A stretch of DNA of 64,000 nt from Paragonimus skrjabini miyazakii (GCA_014338405.1 JTDE01000105.1:295274-359273); one strand, 5' to 3'; numbered from the stretch's first letter, positions 35,650-48,800 are shown. Notes: a model not told the origin generated them from the sequence alone. Program-made: numbers and translations.

Positions 35650-38249
35650 GTATCCTTTTGTGAATCAGTTCACTGGTATCGATGGTACAAATACTGGATC
35701 CGCGTACTCAAAAGTTTTACATAACTTGATGATAATGAGATTGAGTTAAGAAACATTTATAAAGTTCATTTAATTTATTCAGTTTTAGTAGTTGGCCTAC
35801 TTATACTGTAGGTTTATAGATTTCCAAGCATTGGTGCACAACCACAAGCATGACTTACATATGCCTTTCATTTGTTTAGTTTGGTCCTAATTATGACATT
35901 TTTCAAAGGCTTTTATTGTTAGTCGTTTAGTCAGAGCTGATTGAGAAGTCAATGTGTGTTACACTAACGAAGTAGAAAATGCAATCCCAACAGCTGTACT
36001 GTAGTTCTGATTATGGTCAGTGATTAGAACGCCGACGAGCTCTTTTACTCAGTGTGATTTTGTAACACTCTAATGTTCGAATGGGTATAGTTATTGTTAC
36101 GATCCGTTCGCCGCGTTAGCAATAATAGTTATCAGAATTCTAGCGGATCCAAATGTTTTAGGTTCGTGCAGTGTTGGTCTTTATTTGCTTAGACGTAAAA
36201 AATGTTTAGGTGACCGGAATAAATTGGAACTCGAAAACATATCGACAAGTTTGAGCTATTGTGTAATATGATAGTTGAGACGTCATTGGAAGTTGAAACG
36301 TGGTAACCTGAGTTAATTTGGAGGAACCAGTATTAAATCTAGATGTTCGATGGGAATGTGAGCAACACAAGCACGGTAGAGCCTAACGCATGAGACTAGC
36401 AAAGTAATAACGAGGAGTTATTAATTACTTTGTCCTACACTTTGCCTGTTGAGTAGTCACTGTTATTGAAGCAGTTGTAATTGTTTTCGATCTTGAGAGA
36501 TAACATAAGGGCTAGTTATTTCTCCATCAGTAGTTTTCACTTAATACCGTGGTACATAAGTGGACTGGTAGTGATTATGACAGTCTTTCGTTCGATTGTC
36601 CAGTATTTTCGATTACCGAAATAAACATACTTGATGTTCACCCTCAGATCACCCTTATACCGTCAACCTTATCCTTGTCTGGGCTCATCAGGAACATATA
36701 TTCTGACTTAGGTTTGAAACGGAAACCTTTTAGAAGTTGAAGCTTCTGTTCACAAGACGGTTAATTATACAAGCTTCGCTTGATCCAATGAAATGCATAA
36801 CATACTTGTTGCTTAAAAAGGTCAAGCGCGCCTTCACGTATAATGAGCCGAATGAAACGAAAGGATCATAATCGTAAACAGAATGCGTAGGCAACCACTA
36901 TCTTGGTGGACTGTACGTTACCAATGACCACGTACCACGAGCATAAGGGTTGGCGTACATCCTTATGACTGAAATACGAATTATGCAATACTCTCTCGAA
37001 AAAAGGCTTGGTATGACATCTCCTCAATAGCTGTCACCCATTCTTTCTGGAAGCAGTATACTCTTGAGTCAGCCGGCCGGTTATCTTTTGAGGGTCAGAA
37101 GTGGCTTATCGAGTGACCTAACGAGCTGGTAAATCATCTATATCTTCTGATGGTCGGCCACACGACAGAGCACCACGGACAATTCCTAGTGGCAAGAATG
37201 TCCCTAATCACGATGCAAACCGTTTCACAGGTAACTGATCCTATATACCTGATTATTTTTTATTGAGCATTTGCGTTGCTAAGCCTTAACTTCGGTTACT
37301 TGTCACGTAGAGAGGCCTCAGGCGAAAGGTTGACTCCATTGTCAAAGGGGTTTCCCGTCTTTGCTCGACTGGTCCTGAAATAATAGAATAGTCTGGTCTC
37401 ATCACGTACATATTAAAAGCTTACAATACGAAAGAGGATTGTTACCTTACCACATGTTATGCTGTTTGGCTGATTGACCAACCCCTTAAATCATGACTGA
37501 TTTGGACAGGACATGCTTTACATCTGTGCTATACTGCGAGATCGTTCACTATTTTGTAGGTAACTGTGTTAACTTTTGTAAAATCTATTTGACTAGGGCG
37601 TTTTCAGAGACTCAATCAGACGATAGTTGTTTACGTGATCAATCATTGTCCAAATATTGTTTGTTTATTGTTCACTGTGCTTTCAGTCTTTCGAAGGAGT
37701 TTGTTATTCACTGGTTGATCCGACACATCTAATCTTACATGCCCTCAGTTTTACTGATATCTTTCGTGTTCGCCAACCCGGTCCTTTTCTGGTAACTTTT
37801 CTTTTAAATTATAAAAGAAGGTGTAGTAAGCTGCTTGTAAAGATGCAAATAACTTCCATTCAAACGGCAGTTAGATCAGTGGTCACCACTTCTATGGCCC
37901 CAGTTTTTACCCAAATGTTTTGACTCCAAAGGTGGGGGCTTTTTCAACAGTTGATATCCACTACTGACTGACCCATTGTGCAAGGGAGCTAATCGGGATC
38001 ATTCACATCCTTGAGGAGTGTTAACCTGATAAGAATCGTCCGGCTGGTTTGAGTGCACTAAACCCGATTACACTGAATGCTCACAGATAAATCCAAGTAT
38101 GCGTGTCGATTGTGACCACTTGAAGGATGTTCTGGATAATCTGCGTAGTTGCGATTAATCGTTGCGTACTCAGTTGACATAAAGTGAATATCGCTGATAT
38201 TTGCTTCTTCCGAATTCAGACGGTCACTTCATTGGCTACTTTTAGGAAG
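35650..38249 (+). other. NCLX intron 3, left part
   Basis: No exon required by phase and none seen. Short frames such as 37493-37732 and 37657-37923 have no recognised domain. Confidence 0.5.
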
Positions 38250-38290
38250 TACCAAACCGCAGTTTCGCTCTCAGTAGAGTCCATTAGTGA
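38250..38290 (-). ncRNA. Decayed hammerhead-like copy in NCLX intron 3
   Basis: Minus-strand order is CACTA (pairing partly with TGGTA), a damaged core CTAATGG, stem II ACTCT-ACTG-AGAGC, GAAAC, loop TGCG and triplet GTT. Stem II and the tiny stem III still pair. The CUGAUGA core is altered, so cleavage is not expected. It belongs to the same family as the copies at 3919, 5178 and 8617. Confidence 0.5.
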
Positions 38291-40071
38291 GAAATAACCG
38301 CAGCAGGACTGAGTTCAACTGCATTTCATGCTCTTATAAAACCGTCGTTTTGGCTCTTATGTCATTGGCCTATCAGCAGTTACAACAGAATCGTCCTATC
38401 GAAACACAGCCACAGTTACTTGTGAGTAGCGCTCAGATTTTACGGTACGGACTTCGGAATAAATCTAGGTACACTAAATTCATTACAGTTTCTTAACATG
38501 GATCAGAGTTCAACTCACGGCCATACAACGTTATACTTTTCTGAGGAGGGTCAGCGAATACTCACTGTATATGAGCAAGGTTGGGTAGTGCCTGCCAAAA
38601 TGTTGCCCATGACCAGTTTTCGTCAAATTTATTCTCTTACCTGCTCCACATGCTTCGTCTGCGGTGGTCTATTGACATTTGCTGGCTTGATTGGGCTAGG
38701 GAGTCTGTTAATTCAGGCCCCTAGCACAGTGCTAAGACTCCAATGCTACGTTTCTGTGTTTTTTGTCTGTCACAGTGCACCAGTGTGACCCTCTCTTATT
38801 GGAACACTAGAGATGTATAAAGTAGACCCACAGATACTCTCTGAATCTTGTTAAACAGAAAATGAATTTGAAAAACGCGAAATTACGAAAAACGGTAGTG
38901 TTATTGGAATGAAGAATTCATGTCACACACATCGATATCACCCTAGATAAACAATATCAGTAAAATGTGTAGACTACAAATTCGATTAACGGCAAGGCCA
39001 CTGGTACAAATCTTGTTTTAATTTGCTCTGTGTTATAAGTCCAATCAAGATATATAATTCAATCTCAACAGAGTATTTGGTTTGACAAAAAGAAAAAGAA
39101 AGGACAGAAAAAAATCTATAAGTGGTCCAAAGAACAACATGAACTATGAAGATTCGTTCAGAATGTTGGACCGTTGTTCTAGTTGTAGACCGCAAAATAA
39201 TATTTGTTCACCTAAACATTCAATACGAGGGGGTCATCTGGGGACGTATAAATTATCAGTTTGTTAGGTTAGCATACAATGTTCAGAAACTCATCATTAG
39301 GTTTCAAGTTTTTACATTACTTAGACGCACCACTTTTTACATTGTGTCGTCACAATGTTCAGTAAACCATACAAAGTACATCGGTTCTTTTCATGTTTGT
39401 TGAGATAAAAGCTAACAAAATAAAAGTTTTTGTATCCACTGTTCATCAGTGAAAATATACCAATATGTGTCTAATGGTACGAATCGGTAGCATGGAATTT
39501 GAAATATATGTGAAATATCTTACAGTAGAATAGATGTTTTTTCTATTAATGGAACATTCATTAGGTAATAGAAAGATTGAGGACTTAAAATTGACTTATG
39601 AATAGATAAAAATATTTTTACAAGTTATTTAATTGTGATCAGCATGAGTTGGATTGGAACCATTGACAGAAATAAAATTAATCTATTCGACCTGCAAGCA
39701 AATTGATCACATATGATGTTATGCTAGGAAATGAACACTGTTTTCTCTTGATTTCTTAGTTGAATTCATTGTGAGCAAACATAGTGGAGTGGGACTCCAA
39801 AATCACTGGTTCGAGTCCACTTAGAGGAAACGATTTTCACCTTTGGGTTTTCTAATGTAAAAGAGATATGGCATACTGCTGTGGAGTACTAAGCAGAGTG
39901 TGATTAGAGATCTTTTCAAAAATGTTCTGACATTCTATTGGACATTTCCCGTAGTTTTAAGTTTCTTTCCAATACGTTCTTTAACTGTTACCAATAAAAC
40001 GTCATTGTGCTATTTTCTACACTATAACGGTTGGTTACGATAAAAATATTTAACGACAATGCGTCATACAG
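38291..40071 (+). other. NCLX intron 3, right part, with a tRNA-like fragment
   Basis: Open frames 38287-38496 and 38498-38788 show no known domain. A tRNA-like remnant is near 39770-39830. Otherwise nothing is recognised. Confidence 0.45.
39770..39830 (+). repeat. tRNA-like remnant (B box)
   Basis: GGTTCGAGTCC (39808-39818) is a perfect Pol III B box. It follows GGGACTCCAAAATC, which could be an anticodon arm with loop CTCCAAA (CCA, Trp-type). D and acceptor arms are not convincing, so this is a tRNA pseudogene or tRNA-derived SINE head. Confidence 0.45.
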
Positions 40072-40189
40072 GGGGTCACTTTGTTAGCATTTGGTAACGG
40101 AGCACCCGATGTGTTCAGTGCGGTGACAGCGATCACTACGGGGGATCCAGACGCTCCTGACGAAGGTCTTGGATTGGGATTTCTACTCG
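40072..40189 (+). CDS. SLC8B1: NCLX exon 4: alpha-1 repeat with GNGAPD
   Basis: A 118-nt exon, acceptor ATACAG and donor GTGAGT. It reads GVTLLAFGNGAPDVFSAVTA at residues 149-168, then a short acidic GDPDAPDEGLGLGFLLG. GNGAPD is the hallmark of the alpha-1 ion-binding repeat of the cation/Ca2+ exchanger superfamily, where Asn and Asp help coordinate the cation. GVTFLALGNGAPDIFSAL is the animal NCLX version, much closer than NCX or NCKX forms. The exon ends in phase 1, completing Gly with exon 5. This is the most diagnostic exon of the gene. Confidence 0.95.
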
Positions 40190-41805
40190 GTGAGTTACGT
40201 GTAGAATTCAGATTAGGTATCATTGTGCTGACTTGATAGTTTATTTTTTTCAGACTTATGAGTTTTCATCTAGGTTGAAGTTCAAATAGGTAATGTTTTA
40301 TAATTGTTACCTTTGCCCTCTAGATATTGATTACAAAAAGTTTATCACCTCACGGTTATACTCAATCTTCAAACTAAACACCCTTTGAAAATATGCTGCT
40401 TGTTTCAGGTGCAATCTCAAGTGATTATTCAAATATTACAGTATACATAGCAAGTAATTAAATTCAGTGTGAACCTAACAGTATGGGAAAGCCTTCAGAC
40501 TAGCGACATGTGTTGACTGACCAATTTACGATCATTAAACTTAGTAGCTTTAACTGGATATGAACATCATTCTCAAGTCACGCAAATGAGTAAATCTTCC
40601 TTCATAACACAACTAGACAGTGTTTCGTGTGAAACGGGCGCACCCAGCAAGAGCACCTTTTTCTCTGTGTGGCCATCACAAATGGTTTAAACTCAAACAC
40701 GAAAGAGACAATTTTCATTACACCAATGCCTGCCGTGCACACTATGAATAGGCTGGCTAGTTGATCAGACAGGCTACATCGCTACGGAAAGATGTGCAAC
40801 ATACCGTATGTAAGCCGATTGAGTAATGATCACTGATTATTACCAGTCGGATAGGGTGGAAGGTTACTACTTTGCTATATGATATCCGACCGAATCAGAA
40901 ACTTTGGGAGATGAAAATTCGCGCAGTTCATTCACAGTTTCATACGGTAACTGTTGAGTACATCAGCAGCACGTGCGGTCAGGTGGATAGTTTATTCGTG
41001 CCGTGTGCATTGCTGGCTAGGTAGCAACCGATTACTCGGGTTAGCTAATACAAAACGATTTGGCTGAGCATTGTTCAGTCAGTCACCAATAAATATATCC
41101 GGTTGTAAAAAATGGACGAAAAGTATAGTGACACTGGATGAGTTAGAAAATACTGACGAAAATGCATACGTAGTGAGAATTTGCTGTCATTAGTGAACTT
41201 ATTAATGTAGTTGATCTAGAAATGAACAAAGAGGAAGGAGATTTTTTTGTTTATGACTTCAAGAAGAACCACCTGTGTTTCTTTCGCAGCAAGCTTCTGT
41301 ATAGACAATCGCAAAATGGTAGTCTGGGAAGTACGACATTTAACTAACAAACAGAAGTCGAAAAACAAAGCTCCAACAGGTTATAGGTGAGCAAACAAAA
41401 TAGATATCATTTTTCATGTTGCTAGCATACAACAAGTCATAGGACCTGCAGCTTGTCTACATATACATAATTCATATTGAGCTTTACACCTTGGTGCGCA
41501 TTTTCAAATTCATACACTATGGGATTATAATCCGGATAAAGAAGGATTTCAGGTAGTGCAAATGAAGTTAAGCGATAGTCACTTGGCAAGATGGATATCT
41601 GATGGTGTCTATTATCCACCGCTGATCTATAGTTTGAAGTGTAACAAACTGACGGGAGGGAAATTTGTCCATGCAAAATCGATGAGATAATAATATTAAC
41701 GGCATAAAATTGACCAGATTGTTAGCGGATTTTACACGTTGGAAGATTTCGAGGTATAAATGCATGATGAAAAACGCGGTGGTTCCAGCTAGGGGGTCAT
41801 AATAG
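40190..41805 (+). other. NCLX intron 4, left part
   Basis: No exon needed by phase and none seen. Two overlapping minus-strand frames at 41437-41765 lack motifs. Confidence 0.5.
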
Positions 41806-42056
41806 TGTTGTGAACCAAGAACGCGGATGGGTTATGAGTTTGAACATGACCATAAACAAAAACACTCATCTGCGTACAGTACTGGACCCAGACCATCACG
41901 GTCGCCACAGACGCCAGTATCAAGAACCATTTCGTGCGATGCTGCATTTCGATGTCTCTTCTTGTATTTTCCCAACTTCAATATCAAAATATGTGCTCTG
42001 GCCCCACTACTGAATAGCAGTGATGTGAGTAGTATAGTACAAACGCTCGTCCTCAC
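41806..42056 (+). repeat. Dispersed repeat R1, copy 2
   Basis: Starts TGTTGTGAACCAAGAACGCG and ends ACGCTCGTCCTCACT, aligning end to end with 28303-28622 apart from internal deletions. The shared sharp ends suggest these are true element boundaries of a short non-coding repeat of about 250-320 bp. Confidence 0.82.
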
Positions 42057-43247
42057 TATAGTAGACTGCTTGTTTGTCTGTCGTTTTATAGAAGCCCCAC
42101 GAGACCAAAAATCTGGCCTATCTAGGGTAGTGGTCTCTCATGGGGACTCTTTAGCATGTTCTCTTTGAAGCTAGCCGTTTTAGTAACTTATAGTCTGTGA
42201 CTGGCAATCGGCTTGATTTTATGAATTCTGTAGTAAATGATGGCATGATCATTAAGTTTCGAATTCAAAACTCTACAGCCTCCGGCGTGAATCAGTCAGT
42301 GTACACAAATCCCACAAATGCAAACCATCAACCCCGTTAGCGGATGGTCGGACTAGCAGCTATGCGTTTCGTGGCTTAACGCAATAGATGCGTTTGTTTA
42401 AGCCATCAACTTGACGAGTAAACATACTTCTAGACTACGGTTGTCAGAAAACATTTTGGTGGTTGTGTGGGTTTCTCTCCTCTGAAGACCTACCAGGATT
42501 TTTAGCAGTTTAACCCAGAACGTCAAATAAACGCATTGTGTGTGCGGTTATCGGACACGATTAATCGTAGGTATCTCATGCATGTGAAATTGCAACATCG
42601 CAGACACAGATGGGCTTCAGGGGCTTGTTTGCATGAAGATAGTGTAGTGGAGTCTGTCGAGTTCAGACGGTGCTATAGTAGGTCGTCTACGGTTACATCA
42701 TTTATTAGGCGTAATCACTATGCCGAAGCCAAACTTAAGAAGAACAACAAAGCAATGCATGTACCTGTGAATATAACCTGTGTGTGTTCGTACAGGCAAA
42801 TGAATCTACCGTTCTCAACCACTCTCGAGCCCAGCAGTAGTGAATCCGAAGTTGCTGGTTGATACTGCAAGCCATCTATGTGTTTCAACATATTTTCAGG
42901 GCAACAATACACAAACAATGAAGCTAAAGCTCTCGTTTAATCAATGACCTGCCCTTCGTTCCAATCTAATAAATTTAACTACTTTCATTACAATCACGAA
43001 GTAGACGTAATTCATCCAGGTCACTAAAAAAAACTCCAACTCCATTCTGGTTAATTCTTGTTACTCGATATACGGTCCATGCGCAGAAAGATAGACCACG
43101 TGACACGACAGATCATCCTCAGTGGAAACAAGTCAGCATAATAACTTGTCCAATTCACCATTTCGATTTCAACTCAGCTGTTCCAAACTTGGTTTTAGAA
43201 CGATTGATCTTGTAATACACTGCTTTGTTTTCTTCTTTTTCCTCCAG

Positions 43248-43415
43248 GGTCTGGTTTGTTGGTCAATACCGTGACAGCCGGTTTGGTCATAATCAGCAGA
43301 CCGTTCAAAATGAGCCGTCGTCCGTTTATCAAAGATTCCATATTTTACATAGTTGCTGTTACCTGGAGTGCTTCCATACTGATTCGGAGAAAAATCACTT
43401 ATGGCGATGCCATAG
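43248..43415 (+). CDS. SLC8B1: NCLX exon 5: transmembrane segments after alpha-1
   Basis: A 168-nt exon with a strong pyrimidine-rich acceptor (TTCTTCTTTTTCCTCCAG) and donor GTTTGT. Phase 1 in and out. It reads SGLLVNTVTAGLVIISRPFK, then RRPFIKDSIFYIVAVTWSAS and ILIRRKITYGDAI. The animal NCLX counterpart is GAGVLVTTVVAGGITILHPF...RPFFRDIVFYMVAVFLTF. It supplies the end of the alpha-1 hairpin and the next membrane helix. Length is a multiple of 3, so skipping would keep frame but remove a helix. Confidence 0.92.
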
Positions 43416-43873
43416 GTTTGTGTAATTTTGACTGATTTGTTTGTTGAGAAAGGCGGCTATTATTGATATACTTTGTTGCTGAGCGAATTCCAGAATTAAC
43501 AGTCAGTTTGTTAGTAAACTACCCAAATCGGAAAGTTCATACTGTCAGCCATTAAATAATATGATATTTTGATTCATTTCTCAATGTAGCAATTATTCAG
43601 TTGGTTTTTACAGATTTTATTGCAGTTAAACGTAAACTACATAGAGAAAAATGTCAACGATAAACTGTTTAACTCACAACTTGTGTTCTGATAGACACAT
43701 TAAAGTGTTTGTGTTTTAACCTACTGAGTTTGAAACTAATGGAAACGATCAGACCCGTTTGGTTTCTGATGTATTCTCTGAACTCAACATATAACCTACG
43801 TGCACGCCAAAATTGTGGTAACTTCAGTCAGTAATCACAGCACACAAAACCTTTTGTCACAAAAATCCTACAG
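43416..43873 (+). other. NCLX intron 5
   Basis: A 458-base intron, the shortest in the gene, with no other feature seen. Confidence 0.7.
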
Positions 43874-44227
43874 GTTTTCTTGTCCTCTATCTAATCTACG
43901 TACTGCTCACCTGGGGTACCGGTACCATTTATCGTCAGAAATTGATCAAAGAACAACTACATGGTGTAAACACTTTCTGGCCACGACCGATACAACGTTT
44001 ACTTACGATGTGGAACTCAGCGGTCGATAGGACTGGAGCCTGTTGTCATCGTTGCATTTCGTCCACAAATGGTATATGCCGACGTATCAAAAACCCTTCG
44101 AACGGTTTTCTTCAAAAAGATGAAATTCCAGACGTACGATTCAACGACGAATTGCAGACTACTACAATCCAGCCGGGGATTGACAAGGTTAAAATGACGC
44201 CTATGCCAATGGCCAATGGAGATGTTA
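43874..44227 (+). CDS. SLC8B1: NCLX exon 6: last helix of first bundle and start of the central loop
   Basis: Acceptor CCTACAG, donor A|GTGAGT at 44228; 354 nt, phase 1 in and out. It begins FLVLYLIYVLLTWGTGTIYR, matching GYLGLYVFYVVTVIL of animal NCLX, then turns into a soluble loop with a Cys cluster (TGACCHRCISSTNGIC) and basic stretches. If the donor is not used, the frame runs 14 codons further (SEWLRELEFRRLSK) to TAA at 44269-44271, overlapping an AATAAA. The splice version fits the phase of exon 7 exactly; both forms could exist. Confidence 0.85.
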
Positions 44228-45582
44228 GTGAGTGGTTGCGAGAATTGGAATTCCGCCGTCTTTCTAAATAAAGCAGAATTACGTTTGTTGTTTATCCCAC
44301 TTTTCTGGAAAAGTGAATTATGTTACATTTAGGGAATTACGATATTTGAAAAGTTGAGTTATTTGCTTGTTGTGTGAACGCCAGAATTTGCACCGCAACA
44401 GATAAACAGTGAATGTCCAACCGCATCCGGAATCGGTAGAACAGATCTGACTGAGCCAATTTGTTACCTCGCACGTGAGGTTAAAATGTCGGCCCACGAT
44501 TTGATTGTTGCAAACCCGGTGTTCGTATCCTCTACTTTTATGTGGTTCTCCCAGGAAATTGGTTTTTGAAGGCGAACAATTTAATGTTTACTTATTGAAT
44601 TGTTGCGACTTGTTATGTTTGATTTAAAATAGCCCGCGCTATACACTAGATGATTGCGTTCGTTTGAATAGACCGTAGCGTCCCAGTAGCCGGTGAAAGT
44701 ATTCGGCCTTTTGTAATTTACTTCTTCTATTGAAAGAGAATTTAGATTTAGGAAGCAAGTTTGAGGATGGTTGCAACTTTTGGGAGTTATATTATCCCAC
44801 TGTTTCTTGATACTTGACTGATATTCCAGCCCACCTCCTTTGACCCACATGGTTATAATCGTCTTCTAACAAAACCTATCCATTCTCCTCAAACATTCTA
44901 CTGAGATATCAACCGGCATAATTAGTTTCGATTCGGAGCTTTTGACAATCCTTAATGAGTCGGAAGTAATTCGTTATCTTTTAACGATAAATGCTGATCT
45001 ATCAACGTAGGAACTTGTTTTGTTATTTCAATCAACTATTTAAGATGCTCATTTGGGCAAGCGGTTCATTGTCAGTCGAAGTTATATACCAGATAGTTTC
45101 TATTCAATATTTTATATACAGTGACTTTGTACGCAAGTCCCTCCATAGTTGGTCGAATTAGTTGACCGCATATTTTAACTGGTGACACGAAACCCGGTAA
45201 TACCTCTATAGTAAATCAGTGCCATGTTGTTAAATAGCCCAGCAGCCACAAAAACATTTTGGCCATTTTTTCATAGATCGTCGTATGTTTTAGCGTCTCA
45301 TTTACTTCGAAATGATCCGGAAGTTACGTGTATTTCAGCAAGCTGTGTTACTCAGCTTGTTGTCAGGACCAAAGACTTATTCAACTAGCTGAACATACAA
45401 AATAGTAACATTGTCCATGAAGTGTCCGCGTTAATGCACATCAGTCCACTAGAATGGTAAACCACTAAACGCGGTATGACGAATTATGCTTGATCCCATT
45501 CCATTCACTGTTTGGCTACGGTTTATTCCTCATACGATTCCCACAGCCCTTTAGTATAATGAAGATGAACGGTCACGCTATA
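44228..45582 (+). other. NCLX intron 6, left part
   Basis: Contains a B-box-like GGTGTTCGTATCC (44518-44530) in a possible tRNA-derived remnant. A minus-strand frame (44581-44850) has no recognised domain. Confidence 0.4.
44267..44272 (+). terminator. Candidate intronic poly(A) signal AATAAA in NCLX
   Basis: AATAAA overlaps the TAA stop that ends the read-through form of exon 6. A T/GT-rich stretch (ACGTTTGTTGTTTATC) follows within 30 bases, as expected for a downstream element. Use of this site would give a transcript ending after the first transporter half. Confidence 0.4.
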
Positions 45583-45840
45583 CTACTTATGAGTAGCAAA
45601 ATAGAAGTGCGCACTTAGGTGTCCAAGTAAATGGGGAAAATACAAGAAAGAACACAGTAGTATACCGTGGCGAGAAATAGCGTTTTTCGCACGTGAAATT
45701 CGTATTAGCAACCCTGGCGTTCCTCGGCCAGTGCAAATGAGTGTTTTTCTTCGTAGTGGTGTTGAAGCATATACCAGGTGTTGATTTTCAGAACAAACAA
45801 CCTTGGTGTCGTCGGTGTTCTTGGTTCGAAACACTAATAC
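45583..45840 (-). repeat. Dispersed repeat R1, copy 3 (diverged, inverted)
   Basis: On the minus strand it begins AGTGTTTCGAACCAAGAACA and includes AAAAACACTCATTTGC and TTCTTTCTTGTATTTTCCCC, collinear with copies 1 and 2 but clearly more diverged. Confidence 0.65.
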
Positions 45841-48800
45841 CTCCTGTCAACCGCATAAAATAGCGCACTTATGAACTGATTAAGCTGGAAACACTTCGAA
45901 ACATGCACCAAAAGGAAGACGAATAAGAGTGTGGTTTGTTCAAACGACCTCAAGACAAACTTTAACCAAATCTGTCGCCATGATAACGTCAATGGCAGTT
46001 TATTTCGGGTGAGATCACAAGCAGTATATCGAAACGTCACATCCGGCCATAATACTCATAAAAAGCACAATTACAGGGAACTAGCTCTGTTGGAACATCC
46101 CACTTTGTACGAGTTCTTTGGCCTACTGGCGCACATCATTTTTTAAAATATCTCAAGAAATCAGTCTAGGGATTCCTATTTGTTGAATTGGGCGGTCAAT
46201 ACGACTGATCACTATTGTCTATCCGTCGTGTGTTGAATAGCTTTTGAATGAATTCAGAGGTGGTAGCTGCTACATCCAGCGGAACACCATCCGGTTGAAG
46301 TAATTTGAAAAGATCACTCCTAAAAACAACGACAGGAGGTTTTACAACCACTAGACCTAAGAGGAACCCAAAGAGAATAATATTTCGTGAAAGCTGATTT
46401 GTGACTCATTATTGGTATTTCTGTCAAAAAAGTTCGACCTCACAACCACCTAGAACTGTGGTTCCAAGCACAACCTGTGAAGTGAACTACGTTAGAGCCT
46501 TCTTGGATTGTCAGCAGCCAGCTAATCTAGTTCTCCATTGAATCCATTCGACTGGGGGAATATTTCGTCATCGAACATTATCCAGTAAATGAAGCTTGTT
46601 TTAAGATCTGAACAGAAAAATTGTGAGAACGACTATGTAAGAGCCGCTGTTCTTGGAGTTCTTCAAATGTTCTTATTCAAGGTTCGCTTAGAATTTTCTA
46701 AACGGCTATAGTAGATAAGTTTCAGGCTTTGGATAAAATCAAAATGTTCTTTTTGTTGCTTCTTCCAGTACTTCCAAAAGCTTAGTGCTGACCGTCCTTG
46801 GTCCACAGTGATCGATAACATCTGTTCTGATTTCATCCTGAGTCATCTTACAGTCGACAATACGGTTGCTACTTGATTAGCATACCTTCAAGTAAGACGT
46901 TTTGGGATTGTCTGTAGGTCTCGTCAGTTATCTGGGACGTTGTGCATCAGTTCAAGCTTCTTTCTTATTAATAATGTAGAACAGATTTTCCCTCTTGTAA
47001 GTTGGAACGGCATGGAGAAAACACGGAGTTTGCGGTATTCGTTCATCTCATGCAAGTTTTCAATCGTAAAAATGCAACTTTCGAAAATAAAACAAATAAC
47101 TAACGTTCGCATACACCGTGTGTATAAATGAATGTCGTAGTTCACTCTGAAATAGCCACTGCTCTAAATCCAATTAATTAGCAGTCAAACAGGGAATTGT
47201 GTTGACTGAATCTCAGTAACAGACATCTACGTAACTGTACGCGACAAACTGATTCATACAGATTTTTAATCACATATGTCGATATGTGGAGTCAATCTAT
47301 CATTTTATTCTATGTGACCACACACTTCAAGTATGCAGTTAATCAATATAACATCCATTTAAAAGATTATTTATCACCTGGTCTCAAACCATAGTAATTC
47401 ACCTCAATGGCTAAATAGAAGGCTGTCAGCTAGTTCAGGCGGATATTTTGTATTCAGTAGTAGATTTTGTCCCTTGGCATCTGAACAACTTAGACCCGTA
47501 GTTATTTTAGAATTACCCGGTAACGTTCATCCTGGTCAGAACAGCAAGACTTCCTACATTAGCGTAAATGGATGTGCGCTTTCGATGTAGAAACTGTTGA
47601 TCTTGGTTAACAGATGTGCTACGCTGTACTGCTGGTTGCTTGGGTTATATGACCAGATACACTTACGGTTTTCTGTCTAGTTAGGCAGGCTTGGTTGTTA
47701 ATTGCATTGGGAAGGGTTAGACGAGCTAAGTAATTACCATCCAATCAAAACGCTTGCTCCTGAGTCATCATAAGAATTCTCAGATCAGCTCTACTTTAGC
47801 ATGTACAACCGTTCAGTCTATCTAGCTCACATATCCGAAGTAGATATTCTATCATAAAATGATATCTCATGCTCAGCTGTCTTCCCGTTAGCTGAATCCT
47901 TTTTCAAAATCGGACGTCAAAACAGACCGTGTACATTTTTATGTAATAAGCAGTACATAATTACCAAGTAAACACTATTGTATAGCCTTAATTTTCAAAC
48001 GTTTAAACGCGATGAGTTCACTGTGCCAGTATGAAGTCAGTACTGACTACTGATGGTCAGCATTCTGACTTTACAAACACAGGGAAGTGCAAATGAAACG
48101 AAAATCCGGACAACTCGGTGCACTGAAATCCACCAAAGCCAAAGTCAATCACTGACTTTTAAAAATATTTCTGAAAAATCAACTTGAAAAAAAGTTGAGC
48201 ATACATGTGGAAGGTACTAGGGTTGTGGCGATTCGAAACACCTGTTATTTAACTCAGATTAACAGCTAAGTACAGTTCCAGTAGTATGTAATCACTCAGT
48301 GGCCTTCATACATAATTTGTACATGTTAATGCAATGAAAAATTTCGTTTGGAATATCGCGTAAAAGGCGATCAAAAGTAGAAAATAGTAGACAAAGCAAA
48401 TAACTATTTTCAACTCAGCTAGCAACCAATAACTTTCTTACTACAAAGTTAATGAGAAGTCTGCGTTTCGGCAGCAGGTAAAATTAATTCTTGAGTTTCT
48501 GAACAAAGGCTGGCATGTCAATTGAGTCATAATACTTCCATGCACATTTCCCACGTGGTTAGCCGGATGTTCAAACAAAAACAATGTGTTCATATAAATT
48601 CAAGAGATTTTAGGTGGAACAATAAAAGAGAGGAATACATGACTACCCGAATGATACCTTACACTTACGATTGACGATTAAAATAGGCGCACGATGAACA
48701 GTAAACAGTTTGTTGTAGCGTTCAAATTTCACATCGGTGCCCTTTAGCAAACAAGTATACGCATACATATTTACCATATATATACATGACTGACGGAACC

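Noticed and set aside
41827..42168. 113-codon plus-strand frame as a gene
   Set aside because: Nearly all of it is the R1 dispersed repeat, and the same region in copy 1 is not open in that frame throughout.
42536..42862. 108-codon plus-strand frame in intron 4 as an NCLX exon
   Set aside because: No supporting homology; exons 4 and 5 already join in phase with a homologous sequence across the junction.
40072..44271. NCKX or NCX-type plasma-membrane exchanger instead of NCLX
   Set aside because: The N-terminal Cys pattern of exon 1, GVTLLAFGNGAPDVFSA and the exon 5 helix match NCLX better; no NCX beta-domain is seen.
45180..45215. CTGGTGACACGAAACCCGG as a hammerhead core
   Set aside because: There is no room for stem II between the two core words.
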